A stretch of DNA of 64,000 nt from Virgibacillus sp. NKC19-3 (GTDB taxonomy: Bacteria > Bacillota > Bacilli > Bacillales > Amphibacillaceae): positions 3,906,001 through 3,970,000 of the forward strand of contig NZ_JAGYHC010000001.1 in NCBI RefSeq assembly GCF_019837165.1. Reading direction: 5' to 3'. The notes under the pieces were generated by a model. The model saw only the letters and a program-made list of their open reading frames with translations, was not told the DNA's origin and searched no databases. The position numbers and the translations under genes are program-made. Positions 26,911 through 35,719 of this stretch are shown here, in pieces (the first letter of the stretch is position 1; the number at the start of each line of letters is the position of its first letter).

Positions 26911-28563
26911 CTATGAATTATCATCTGATGTGGTAATAAATACATCATCTTCCCATTCTTTCACCTCCTCTTCCTCGTATTCAGCACGAATGGATACATG
27001 CCAACTTCCAGACATGGAGAATGGTAAATCCACTTGGTAATAGTCAGAATCAACCTTCTCCGCCTCAAATGGGCCTGAACTCATTCCATGATCCGGCATC
27101 GATATATCGACTGTTACCCGTTCTGGATTTTCCCCTTCTAATGGCGAAATATCAATATGCATTTGCTGCTCCCCTGTTTGTAGATTGTCAATGTGAACGT
27201 CTGCTTCTGCTTGCTCTGTGATCAATGTATTATCATATGATTGAACTGCGATCGGATAATTTATCTGACTCATCCACACACCAGCAAAAATGACTGTCAA
27301 ACCAATAACCCATTCTACTCGAACAATACGTGACGTAAAGAAACCTTTTTGCTTTTTCCATTTTAATGTTTGAAATAATGCTAGACTTAACATAAGGATG
27401 GTAAATACTATTTTGATAAATAACAAACTGCTCCAACTCACCCATTCAGTAACGACCGCAGTCCAACTCGTCTGAAGAAAGACCATAGTCACGCCGGATA
27501 AGACAACCAATCCCGTAGCTACCATCATCCTTCTCACAAAAAATGGTCGAAATAACTTGAAAGAAGTATCCGTATGCTGCTTTCTATTCCAAATGAGGAG
27601 TAGAATTAAATAACTTAATCCTCCCAGCCACAAGGCAACCGCTAGTTGGTGAACGATTCGTGGAACCAAACCAACAAATGGGAGTTCCATCCCCCAAACG
27701 TGACCACCAAAGGATGGGGTAATCGCAAGCAAAAACCATAAGGCCAAATACCAACCTTGAACCATGCCTGGAATGATAAGCAAGATAAGGAAAAACAATT
27801 GTACAACTAGCATCATTAGAAATGGAAAATGGAGTATTAAATCCCACCTGCCATCCATCATTGTTTGAAAAAGACCAGCAGGAAGGGACGTAATATATGC
27901 AACAAATTCAGCAATCGTCCCAGCAATTAAAAGGATAGCCCCAGTTCGGCGTCCGGTTTTTCGTAACATTCCAAACCCGGGGAATTGCCGCTTCTGGGCT
28001 AACCATGCAAACCAATACAACCCCGCTCCAATTAATAACAATCCTTCTACCAATGTGCGTGCTGCTATTAGAAATGCGGATGAATCGTCCGACTCATCGA
28101 CTGATTTGGTTCCGCCCTCTGTTGCTTCACCTACAGCAAAAATATAGGATCCACTCACAGGATGGCCATCCAATGAGACAACACTCCAATTCACCGTATA
28201 CGTCCCCTCTTCCATTTCAGGGAGTGAGAACTCCAAGAGCTCTGATCGCTCACGGTCCCCGTCCGGCTGACCTGTAAAAACGGGGTTCGCATTCCAGTCA
28301 TAAACGGTAACATTTGCCAAATCCTGTTCTATCGGCTCGTTAAAGCGCAACTTTAGAGATGAAGGGGGAGAATCTGTTACTACTCTTTCTTCCGGGACAG
28401 TCTCCAATAAACTGGAATGCGCTTCAACCGTTGGCGTTTGCAGGAAAACAAGCCAAAAGCCGATGAATAATACGGCGACTATTACCACACGGGATAATTC
28501 TTTTTGCTTTGACACACTACCAAGTGCTTTACCTTCGTACATAATTGACTGCTTATCCATCAT
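26911..28563 (-). CDS. ycnJ: CopC-CopD fusion copper transporter (YcnJ-like)
   Basis: The 550-residue protein has a signal/first helix (about 25-45), then a CopC domain that starts EAHSSLLETVPEERVV with the copper-binding N-terminal His and later VVSLDGHPVSGSY. A CopD membrane domain with eight helices follows (about 155-440), then a C-terminal extracellular domain with DISMPDHGMSSGPF near 487-500. YcnJ imports copper in B. subtilis. It lies between ycnK and ycnI with short gaps, consistent with one operon. Confidence 0.92.
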   Translation of the reverse strand: MMDKQSIMYEGKALGSVSKQKELSRVVIVAVLFIGFWLVFLQTPTVEAHSSLLETVPEERVVTDSPPSSLKLRFNEPIEQDLANVTVYDWNANPVFTGQPDGDRERSELLEFSLPEMEEGTYTVNWSVVSLDGHPVSGSYIFAVGEATEGGTKSVDESDDSSAFLIAARTLVEGLLLIGAGLYWFAWLAQKRQFPGFGMLRKTGRRTGAILLIAGTIAEFVAYITSLPAGLFQTMMDGRWDLILHFPFLMMLVVQLFFLILLIIPGMVQGWYLALWFLLAITPSFGGHVWGMELPFVGLVPRIVHQLAVALWLGGLSYLILLLIWNRKQHTDTSFKLFRPFFVRRMMVATGLVVLSGVTMVFLQTSWTAVVTEWVSWSSLLFIKIVFTILMLSLALFQTLKWKKQKGFFTSRIVRVEWVIGLTVIFAGVWMSQINYPIAVQSYDNTLITEQAEADVHIDNLQTGEQQMHIDISPLEGENPERVTVDISMPDHGMSSGPFEAEKVDSDYYQVDLPFSMSGSWHVSIRAEYEEEEVKEWEDDVFITTSDDNS

Positions 28564-28623
28564 CTGCCTCCTTTCTTCACTTTTCTACCCTTGTTGCGCT
28601 CCTTAACCAATGAGGCATTTCGA

Positions 28624-29211
28624 CTAATGGTGTTTACTGCAACCTTGATCATGCCCCTTCATTTTTTGGTAAATGACTTCTATAGCTTCATTAAAGGTAT
28701 ACACTTTTCCACCAAACCCCTTAACAAAATTATCGGCGTGTTCTTTACATTCAAATGGTAATACCTGCGGCGTACAACATCCTATTTGTATGGATGTATC
28801 CATCACATACCAGGCTAAAGGGGCACTAATGGTTGTTTGCATAAAGAAATCAGGGCAGATCGCTTGTATGACTTCATCACCAAGCTGTCTGTGACGGAGC
28901 AGTCCACAATGTGCACAACAAGTGATTTCATTTTTGTTATCAGACAAGATGAGCCGATACGCCAACCTTTCATTAGCGTTACGACTGCAAAACACACAAG
29001 CTTCGAAATTGGCGGGCTGATTTGTATATGCATTGACTAAAGTGACGCCCCCGAACGTCTTCATAACCAGCTTCTCATCGATCATTGGCTTTAAATCCCG
29101 ATGAACGGTCATTTCGGAAACGCCAAGCAACGCACTCAATTCTGCTATTTTCATGCTTTTTTTTTCTTGAATCAACGCTTTTATGCGATGTTGCCTTTCC
29201 AGTGGTAACAT
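28624..29211 (-). CDS. ycnK: YcnK-like copper-responsive DeoR repressor
   Basis: The 195-residue protein has a DeoR-type helix-turn-helix at 1-58 (RQHRIKALIQEKKSMKIAELSALLGVSEMTVHRDL) and a NosL-like domain from about 70. Metal-binding cysteine and histidine motifs are CVFC near 72-75, CCAHCGLLRH near 98-107, CCTPQ and a final CSKHH. B. subtilis YcnK represses ycnJ when copper is present. The operon order matches. Palindromes upstream are candidate operators. Confidence 0.9.
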   Translation of the reverse strand: MLPLERQHRIKALIQEKKSMKIAELSALLGVSEMTVHRDLKPMIDEKLVMKTFGGVTLVNAYTNQPANFEACVFCSRNANERLAYRLILSDNKNEITCCAHCGLLRHRQLGDEVIQAICPDFFMQTTISAPLAWYVMDTSIQIGCCTPQVLPFECKEHADNFVKGFGGKVYTFNEAIEVIYQKMKGHDQGCSKHH

Positions 29212-29232
29212 ATTTTCCCCCCATATTATATT

Positions 29233-29249
29233 TTGTTATTTTATAACAA
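29233..29249. promoter_or_regulatory. palindromic operator upstream of ycnK
   Basis: TTGTTATTTTATAACAA is a perfect seven-base inverted repeat with a three-base centre, 22 bases upstream of the ycnK start. Its GTTAT half-sites match those of the second palindrome at 29351. It is a candidate YcnK binding site. Confidence 0.65.
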
Positions 29250-29350
29250 TACTACTCAAATAGTAACATAAATATATTCCTTCAGGTAATTATTAATGAA
29301 TATTTTGTGAAAAGGAAGCAAGATGACAGCCTTATCTTAAATAAATCTTT

Positions 29351-29377
29351 TCATTTATAACCAATTGTTATAAATGA
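29351..29377. promoter_or_regulatory. second palindromic operator, ctaG side
   Basis: Perfect 11-base arms TCATTTATAAC and GTTATAAATGA flank CAATT, about 68 bases upstream of ctaG. The half-site GTTATAA is shared with the ycnK-proximal palindrome, which suggests one regulator for both directions. Confidence 0.65.
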
Positions 29378-29444
29378 GCAATGTCCAACATATTATAGAT
29401 GATAAAAAAGGAATAAAAGCGAATCGAAAACAAGGAGGGAATGC

Positions 29445-30247
29445 ATGTTTATCAAGATACTTCTTGAAGATCAATCATCATGGAATATTCCTTTAGTAGT
29501 GGGACTTACTTGTATAGCTGTTCTATATAGTTTCTTCATCAAACGAGATACAAGGATACCGTTGACTCATTTGCAACCATTTCTCTTTTTTCTTGGCTTG
29601 GGATTATGGTACTTAGCAAGCGGAAGTCCACTAGCAACAATAAGCCATCTTTCATTTAGTTTACATATGATACAAATGAGCTTGCTTTATTTTATTATTC
29701 CACCTCTTATTTTACTGGGAATTCCGGATTCTATCTTTAAACAAGTCTACCAACTTCCAATGATAAAAAAGGAAGTAAACCACTGTTACGCCCTAAGATG
29801 GCTCTCTATATTTTCACTGCCTTATTCCTACTGTATCATTTACCCTTCGTATTAGACATACTTTCACAGAACGCCCTCATTCAAAATGGATATCTATTCC
29901 TGTTGTTCCTTCTATCTTTTAGTATATGGTGGCCAATTACATCTCCTGACGTAAAGCAGCGATTGCATGGAAAACAAATGAAACGTTATGCCTTTCGAAG
30001 TGGAATCCTATTAATGCCAGCATGTGTATTGTTCACGCTAACTGCTTTAACCGATGGTATGAATAATCCCTTTCTTAACCAAATCACATCAAAGCTCTGC
30101 GTACCTCCCGAAAATGGAGCTTTTCAGTTACTTCCTTCTCCCTTCAATACGGAATTTGATCAATTAATGGCAGGAATATTTATGTTAGGAATACATAAAT
30201 TCGGAATAGTATTTTCATTGCGTCTTGGTAATAAAATACAGCAATAA
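29445..30247 (+). CDS. ctaG: CtaG-like cytochrome c oxidase assembly factor, in two frames
   Basis: Frame one (29445 onward) encodes CtaG-type membrane helices (LGLWYLASGSPLATISHLSFSLHM) up to MIKK. The sequence then continues in the -1 frame as GSKPLLRPKMALYIFTALF through to 30247, giving about 267 residues with the CtaG family layout. The switch falls exactly on A-AAA-AAG at 29765-29771. Either one A was lost from the run (a broken gene or sequencing error) or a programmed -1 shift makes the full protein. CtaG acts in copper delivery to cytochrome oxidase, fitting the copper locus. Without the shift, reading ends at 29855. Confidence 0.75.
29765..29771 (+). other. slippery heptamer A AAA AAG in ctaG
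   Basis: The zero frame reads ATA AAA AAG, so this is the canonical X XXY YYZ slippery heptamer in phase. A -1 slip continues directly into the second ctaG frame. No upstream Shine-Dalgarno stimulator is obvious, and a downstream hairpin is weak. Confidence 0.6.
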
Positions 30248-30362
30248 AAGATATCAAAAGCCTTTTGGGGAATGCAGGGACAATACAGCGCATTTTTCTT
30301 CGTTCTAAATCAGTTTTATATGGAATAAGATGGAGTAAACATTGTTGAAGGTGGTGACTTGT

Positions 30363-30584
30363 TTGACAGAAACCGTTTACTTAGACATTAAAGGTATGCA
30401 TTGCGTTCATTGTCCGTCCAAAGTGGAGAAAGCCATTGCTAAAATGAATGGCGTAAACCTAATAAGCGTGGATTATAAAACCGAAAAAGGCCGCGTAAAA
30501 TTCGATAAAGGGCTGATCGACATTTCCGATATTATCGAGGAGATCGGTGAAGTTGGATTTGACGCAAAGCGAACTGCTAAATAA
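30363..30584 (+). CDS. copZ: CopZ-like copper chaperone
   Basis: The 73-residue protein is a single HMA domain with the copper motif GMHCVHCPSKVEKAI near 12-26 and a ferredoxin-like pattern ending EEIGEVGFDA. It carries Cu(I) in the cytoplasm. TTG 30363 is the best start: AAGGTGGTG lies six bases upstream; in-frame codons before it overlap that site. It lies 115 bases after ctaG and fits the copper locus. No CopA ATPase is in this window. Confidence 0.85.
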   Translation: MTETVYLDIKGMHCVHCPSKVEKAIAKMNGVNLISVDYKTEKGRVKFDKGLIDISDIIEEIGEVGFDAKRTAK

Positions 30585-30602
30585 TAAATATATATTTAAA
30601 GT

Positions 30603-30647
30603 AACTCCCCTTTGTATGAACAAGAAATATCCATACAAAGGGGAGTT
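30603..30647 (+). terminator. terminator after copZ-like gene
   Basis: Sixteen-base perfect arms (AACTCCCCTTTGTATG and complement) with a 13-base loop, followed by TTG CTTT. Confidence 0.88.
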
Positions 30648-30821
30648 TTGCTTTCATTATTGGCAATTAGCAAAAGCCGTAAACCAAAAAATCGCCCATA
30701 TGCTTCATGCTTACCGCTAGACATCTTAAAGCGGCTGAAAGATCGCAACGTACACAATTCATTTATTTAAATGGCAACATACGGTACACTGACAATAGCA
30801 ATCAAAAGAGGAATGAGTAAT

Positions 30822-31865
30822 ATGAAACAATTTTACAGTGATGTCGTTCAATATCGGGGAACCCATTATGACTTCGGTTATTTTCAAGGTGAGCTTCTCA
30901 GAGATTCGCCTATTTTACCGAATCGCGAAAAACAATGGGGGCCAAAGAAAGACCGTCACTTTATCATCGATTCCAAAACATATAAAGCGATTATGACAAC
31001 ATTTGCACCAGCCATCCTACATGAAATCCGCGGACTTGCCGATGCGCTTCAAATGGATATGGAGGATGCATTTCGTTTATTTGGCGGTTATTACCTGGAA
31101 TATACTCGCAGCGGATGTTCTATTTTTACCGATCCTAATTTCATGGTCCGTAATTACGATAGCCATCCGAAGGGATACGAAGGCCGTTATATGCTATATG
31201 AGCCGACAGATCAAGGATATGCATTTATCGGACCATCCATGCAGATCACCGGGCGAATTGATGGGATGAACGAGAAAGGACTTGTGATGGGATATAATTT
31301 CACCCATAGCAAAAAATCAGGAGATGGATTTCTATGCAATATGATAGGTCGTCTCATTTTAGAAACGTGCAAGAACGTCTATGAGGCAATTTCCTTACTT
31401 AGGGAAATTCCGCACAGAAATTCCTTTAGCTATGTTCTTTTAGACCCTGCCGGCCAATCCTATGTCGTTGAAGCTTCACCAAGACAAGTCGAAGTACGGA
31501 AATCCAATGTATGTACGAACCATTTTCATTTACTACATGAAGAAAATCGTTATCGTCAGGATGAAACCCGTCAGCGGGAACAAACCATACAAGACCAACA
31601 AAAATACGCTACCAACCCTTATCAGTCTTTCAAAGTAATGAACGACCCTGATTATGGCGTCTTTTCAAATAAATACGATGCAGCAGCCGGAACGATTCAC
31701 ACGTCAACTTATTTTCCAAAAGAAAGGAAAGCTTGGTTCGTCATCGGTCCGGATCGAAAGCCGGTCATTTTCGACTTTTCCAAGTGGCTCCGAGGTGAGA
31801 ATGTGAACGTTAAACAAATCAAAGGCGAACTTGATTATCCTGCGCCATTTGTCAATATGGAATAG
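30822..31865 (+). CDS. C45 family autoproteolytic acyltransferase/hydrolase
   Basis: The 347-residue protein resembles the isopenicillin N acyltransferase (peptidase C45) group. It begins with YRGTHYDFGYFQGELL near 11-26, and the candidate nucleophile cysteine is in YTRSGCSIF near 91-99, where self-cleavage before Cys would mature an Ntn hydrolase. Later blocks are NEKGLVMGYNFT and NSFSYVLLDPAGQSYVVEASP. The substrate is an amide, but unknown. I chose ATG 30822 (MKQFYS) since AAGAGGA lies nine bases upstream. Confidence 0.82.
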   Translation: MKQFYSDVVQYRGTHYDFGYFQGELLRDSPILPNREKQWGPKKDRHFIIDSKTYKAIMTTFAPAILHEIRGLADALQMDMEDAFRLFGGYYLEYTRSGCSIFTDPNFMVRNYDSHPKGYEGRYMLYEPTDQGYAFIGPSMQITGRIDGMNEKGLVMGYNFTHSKKSGDGFLCNMIGRLILETCKNVYEAISLLREIPHRNSFSYVLLDPAGQSYVVEASPRQVEVRKSNVCTNHFHLLHEENRYRQDETRQREQTIQDQQKYATNPYQSFKVMNDPDYGVFSNKYDAAAGTIHTSTYFPKERKAWFVIGPDRKPVIFDFSKWLRGENVNVKQIKGELDYPAPFVNME

Positions 31866-31934
31866 ATGGAAATAGACTATTGGCTTCCTACTATTTTCAT
31901 TTGCCCCTTAGAAAGTCGATCAAGCGGTAATAAA

Positions 31935-31958
31935 ATAGAGAGGGCTCCCCCTCTCTAT
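31935..31958. terminator. bidirectional terminator
   Basis: Ten-base arms ATAGAGAGGG / CCCTCTCTAT with a four-base loop lie between two convergent genes. T-rich sequence is present on both sides. Confidence 0.75.
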
Positions 31959-31993
31959 CACAATTTCATATTTTTAAAGCAAGACCTTCCTCT

Positions 31994-33040
31994 TTATTCG
32001 TCTGCCAAAAACTTCACACAAACCGCTTCAGGGACATCGACGGTGGAGTTTAGCTGCGTGAGTCTACCTGTTTCCGCATCACGGGAGAATAACACAAGAT
32101 TCCCTGTGTGTTGATTCGATGCTATTATAAACGCTTCACTTGGATCAAGTACAAAATCACGTGGCCAAGCGCCGCCTGTTGGGGTATATTCAACAAAGGT
32201 AAGTTCTTTGCTTTGCTCATCGACCTGAAACACCGTAATACTATTATGACCGCGATTGCCTGTATAGAGGAACCTGCCATCTGAAGAAATATGGATCGCA
32301 CTAGCGTCATTTGTTTCATGAAAATCAGCCGGAATAGCTCGAATGGATTGTTTCTGCACGAAGCTGCCTTGATCTGCGTTGTAATCAAGCACAATGACCT
32401 CTGAACTCAGTTCTGTGATTAAATATGCTGTATTTCCTGATGGATGGAACTCAATATGGCGTGGTCCGCTCCCTGGTTCTGTATGGAACGTATGAGCATG
32501 GATAAGTTTACCATTCTCGACTTGATATGTCTTAAGTTCATCTGTTCCAAGATCTGCTGTTATGACATAGTTACCATCAGGTGTATAACCCGCATAATGC
32601 ATATGTGGCTTTTCCTGGCGTTTATGCGGCCCATTTCCATCGTCCTGGATTTTAGAAGAGACCGGTTCCACAGCTCCTTGCCCGTTAACGCGGGATAATT
32701 CTACTGTGCCCTCGTGGTAGTTTGCGGTAACGAGTTCGTTTTGAAATATGTCAAGGTGACATGGCGGCGCTCCTTCTTTAAGCTCTCTGTTGATAGGCTC
32801 GAGCGCACCTGTTTCCTTATCGATGTCAAATGCAGCAACCCCTCCTAAATTCCCATCTTGGGCAACCGAATATAAATAACGATTATCCTCACTCATTGTC
32901 AGATATGTCGGACTACCTACTTTTGCTGCAACTTGGACTTCATTTAGCGATCCAGCTTCTGTATCAAGCACAAACCCATATATCCCTTCACTACTCTGGC
33001 GTGTATATGTACCAGCAAAACCAATATATTTTTTTCCCAT
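31994..33040 (-). CDS. lactonase family protein (6-phosphogluconolactonase-like beta-propeller)
   Basis: The 348-residue protein is a seven-bladed propeller of the YkgB/Pgl type. It begins YIGFAGTYTRQSSEGIYGF and has HPSGNTAYLITELSSEV and HISSDGRFLYTGNRGHNSITVF, with the ending SNQHTGNLVLFSRDAETG. Such proteins hydrolyse 6-phosphogluconolactone or related lactones. The start is ATG 33040, after GAAAGGAAGG; the longer frame adds 17 unrelated residues. Confidence 0.85.
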   Translation of the reverse strand: MGKKYIGFAGTYTRQSSEGIYGFVLDTEAGSLNEVQVAAKVGSPTYLTMSEDNRYLYSVAQDGNLGGVAAFDIDKETGALEPINRELKEGAPPCHLDIFQNELVTANYHEGTVELSRVNGQGAVEPVSSKIQDDGNGPHKRQEKPHMHYAGYTPDGNYVITADLGTDELKTYQVENGKLIHAHTFHTEPGSGPRHIEFHPSGNTAYLITELSSEVIVLDYNADQGSFVQKQSIRAIPADFHETNDASAIHISSDGRFLYTGNRGHNSITVFQVDEQSKELTFVEYTPTGGAWPRDFVLDPSEAFIIASNQHTGNLVLFSRDAETGRLTQLNSTVDVPEAVCVKFLADE

Positions 33041-33439
33041 TTTTTCCTTCCTTTCTTGAAATGATCCTCGATGTTCGAATTTGAAACACATCTATATAGT
33101 CTCATAACCCTGAAATCGGTGTCCAATGAAGAGCCTGTCACTGGTTAAAAATGGAGAAACGAACGAGAAATGATCACTAATTTCCCCTTTTGTAATCGAT
33201 CCGATACGAGGGCAGCAGCTGCCTTCATCCTCCATCACATTCAGAAATTACTTTATATTAATAAGATGTCGATTAATTGAGAATATAAAACATAATTGAG
33301 AATAACCCCTCGTTATTACCTTATTAAATCCGCATATTACAACTTTAAAAAGCATCGTCACACTATGTTCACAATTAAAAAAGGAATTACTTTAATTCCA
33401 ATTGACATAAGACTTATTTCATGTGATGATTAATATTGA

Positions 33440-33454
33440 TTAGAATTATTATAA
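33440..33454 (+). promoter_or_regulatory. PerR box upstream of ahpC
   Basis: TTAGAATTATTATAA matches the PerR consensus TTATAATNATTATAA with one change. It overlaps the TATAAT -10 hexamer at 33450. PerR normally derepresses ahpCF on peroxide exposure. Confidence 0.85.
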
Positions 33455-33505
33455 TTTGTGAATGAAAAATTTCTAATCAAAAAGAATTCAAGGAGGAAAT
33501 GTATC

Positions 33506-34075
33506 ATGTCCCAAATTGGAAAAGAAATACTACCATTCAAAGCACAGGCCTACAATAGCAGTAATGGCGAATTTATCGAGATTACCGACGAAACCCTGAA
33601 AGGACAGTGGAATGTTGTTTGCTTTTACCCTGCAGATTTCTCATTCGTGTGTCCTACAGAGCTTGAAGACCTTCAAAAACAATACGCAACCCTGAAAGAC
33701 CTTGGCGTTGAAGTGTATTCCGTTTCAACCGATACACATTTCGTTCATAAGGCATGGCACGATCATTCAGATGCTATAAGCACACTCGAGTATACGATGA
33801 TCGGTGACCCTTCACAAACGATTACCCGCAATTTCGATGTACTGGACGAGGAAGAAGGTCTTGCACAACGTGGTACATTCATCATTGATCCGGATGGTGT
33901 AGTACAAGCAGCTGAAATTAACGCAGACGGCATCGGTCGTGATGCAAGTACACTTGTTGGCAAGGTAAAAGCTGCGCAATATGTACGTGAGAATCCAGGT
34001 GAAGTTTGCCCGGCAAATTGGGAAGAAGGTTCGGAAACACTGAAACCAAGCCTTGATCTTGTTGGTAAAATTTAA
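33506..34075 (+). CDS. ahpC: alkyl hydroperoxide reductase subunit C (2-Cys peroxiredoxin)
   Basis: The 189-residue peroxiredoxin has the peroxidatic cysteine in [11 protein letters not shown] near 43-53 and the resolving cysteine in GEVCPANW near 167-174. It reduces hydrogen peroxide and organic peroxides and is recycled by AhpF. I chose ATG 33506 since AAGGAGG lies ahead; the longer frame adds 16 residues not seen in the family. ahpF follows after 14 bases. Confidence 0.96.
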   Translation: MSQIGKEILPFKAQAYNSSNGEFIEITDETLKGQWNVVCFYPADFSFVCPTELEDLQKQYATLKDLGVEVYSVSTDTHFVHKAWHDHSDAISTLEYTMIGDPSQTITRNFDVLDEEEGLAQRGTFIIDPDGVVQAAEINADGIGRDASTLVGKVKAAQYVRENPGEVCPANWEEGSETLKPSLDLVGKI

Positions 34076-34089
34076 GGAGTGAATCACTG

Positions 34090-35640
34090 ATGCTGGATAA
34101 AGACATAAAAGCACAACTCTCCCAATACTTACAAATGATGGAGGACGATGTGTTACTCACTGTTAGTGTGGGATCTGATGAAGTTTCCCGTAACATGTTA
34201 GAACTAGTGGATGAACTTGCCACCATGTCATCTTACATTAAAGTCGAGAAAGCACAGCTGGAGCGAGCACCAAGTTTTAGCGTAAATCGTCCGGGTGAAG
34301 ACACTGGGGTAACGTTTGCAGGTATCCCGCTTGGACACGAATTTACTTCATTGGTGCTGGCGCTTCTGCAAATAAGCGGCAGAGCCCCGAAAGCAGACCA
34401 GAAGCTGATTGATCAGGTTAAAAATATGGAAGGTGAATATCACTTTGAATCCTATATCAGCCTGACCTGCCAAAATTGTCCCGACGTCGTACAGTCTCTA
34501 AACTTAATGAGTATTCTCAATCCGAACATTACGCATACCATGATCGATGGTGCAGCCTTTAAAGAAGAAGCAGAAAGCAAAAACATCATGGCAGTACCAA
34601 CCGTGTTCCTAAATGGGGAATCATTCGGAAATGGTCGTATGACACTGGAAGAAATCATTGCCAAAATGGGCAATGCGCCAGATATTTTAGACTTTGCTGA
34701 AAAAGACCCATTCGATGTGCTTGTTGTCGGAGGCGGACCAGCAACTGCTAGTGCCGCTATCTATGCAGCACGTAAGGGAGTTCGAACAGGTATTGTAGCT
34801 GAGCGTTTTGGTGGTCAGGTCAATGATACTGCAGGCATTGATAACTTTATCAGTGTCAAGCACACCGAAGGTCCAAAATTTGTCGCAAACCTAGAGGAAC
34901 ATGTGAAAGACTATAACATCGACGTCATGAACCTGCAACGCGCCAAACGTATAGAGAAAAAGGACATGATCGAAGTGGAACTGGAAAACGGTGCTGTTCT
35001 AAAAGGCAAATCCGCTATCTTGGCGACAGGTGCACGCTGGCGTAAAATAGGAGTTCCCGGCGAAGATGAATTCAGAAACAAAGGTGTCGCATACTGTCCA
35101 CATTGTGATGGTCCATTATTCGCAGGAAAACACGTAGCCGTCATTGGTGGGGGAAATTCAGGTATTGAGGCAGCTATCGATTTGGCCGGAATTGTGAAGC
35201 ATGTCACAGTTCTTGAATTTGCACCAGAGTTGAAAGCCGACTCTGTACTGCAGGATCGTCTATACAGTCTACCGAATGTAACTGTCCTGAAAAATGCACA
35301 AACAAAAGAAATCACCGGTGAAGACAACGTAAATGGTATTACGTATGCAGCACGTGATACAGGAGTAGAGCACCATATTGAACTACAAGGTGTATTCGTT
35401 CAAATCGGTCTATTACCAAATACCGATTGGCTGGGCGACACCATTGAACGAAATAAATTCGGTGAGATTGTTATCGACAAACATGGTACAACCAATGTAC
35501 CCGGCATATTTGCTGCAGGAGACTGTACCGATGATCCGAACAAACAGATCATTATTTCCATGGGATCCGGTGCAAATGCAGCCTTAAGTGCATTCGATTA
35601 TCTCATCCGAAGTGAAGTGGAAGAACCAAGCTTAACGTGA
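34090..35640 (+). CDS. ahpF: alkyl hydroperoxide reductase subunit F
   Basis: The 516-residue flavoprotein has an N-terminal tandem thioredoxin-like domain with CQNCPD near 129-134, an FAD motif VVGGGPATASAAIYAA near 213-228, the redox pair CPHCDG near 337-342, and GGGNSGIEAAIDLAG for NAD(P)H. It ends with the FAD-binding block FAAGDCTDDPNKQI. It transfers electrons from NADH to AhpC. The start follows AAGGAG that overlaps the end of ahpC. Confidence 0.96.
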   Translation: MLDKDIKAQLSQYLQMMEDDVLLTVSVGSDEVSRNMLELVDELATMSSYIKVEKAQLERAPSFSVNRPGEDTGVTFAGIPLGHEFTSLVLALLQISGRAPKADQKLIDQVKNMEGEYHFESYISLTCQNCPDVVQSLNLMSILNPNITHTMIDGAAFKEEAESKNIMAVPTVFLNGESFGNGRMTLEEIIAKMGNAPDILDFAEKDPFDVLVVGGGPATASAAIYAARKGVRTGIVAERFGGQVNDTAGIDNFISVKHTEGPKFVANLEEHVKDYNIDVMNLQRAKRIEKKDMIEVELENGAVLKGKSAILATGARWRKIGVPGEDEFRNKGVAYCPHCDGPLFAGKHVAVIGGGNSGIEAAIDLAGIVKHVTVLEFAPELKADSVLQDRLYSLPNVTVLKNAQTKEITGEDNVNGITYAARDTGVEHHIELQGVFVQIGLLPNTDWLGDTIERNKFGEIVIDKHGTTNVPGIFAAGDCTDDPNKQIIISMGSGANAALSAFDYLIRSEVEEPSLT

Positions 35641-35649
35641 TATTTCAAA

Positions 35650-35690
35650 CATCACTGCGCGTATCTCACTAGTAGCGCAGTGATGTTTTT
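35650..35690 (+). terminator. terminator of ahpCF
   Basis: Eleven-base perfect arms CATCACTGCGC / GCGCAGTGATG with a 14-base loop, then five Ts. Confidence 0.9.
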
Positions 35691-35719
35691 ACACATTAGA
35701 GATTTTTAGCCTAGCCATC

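Noticed and set aside
27584-27847. 87-codon frame within ycnJ
   Set aside because: Same-strand shadow in another frame of a well-supported gene.
28673-29040. Plus-strand frames opposite ycnK
   Set aside because: Antisense shadows of the YcnK coding sequence.
33812-34226. Minus-strand frames across the ahpC-ahpF junction
   Set aside because: Antisense to two certain genes and without a ribosome binding site.
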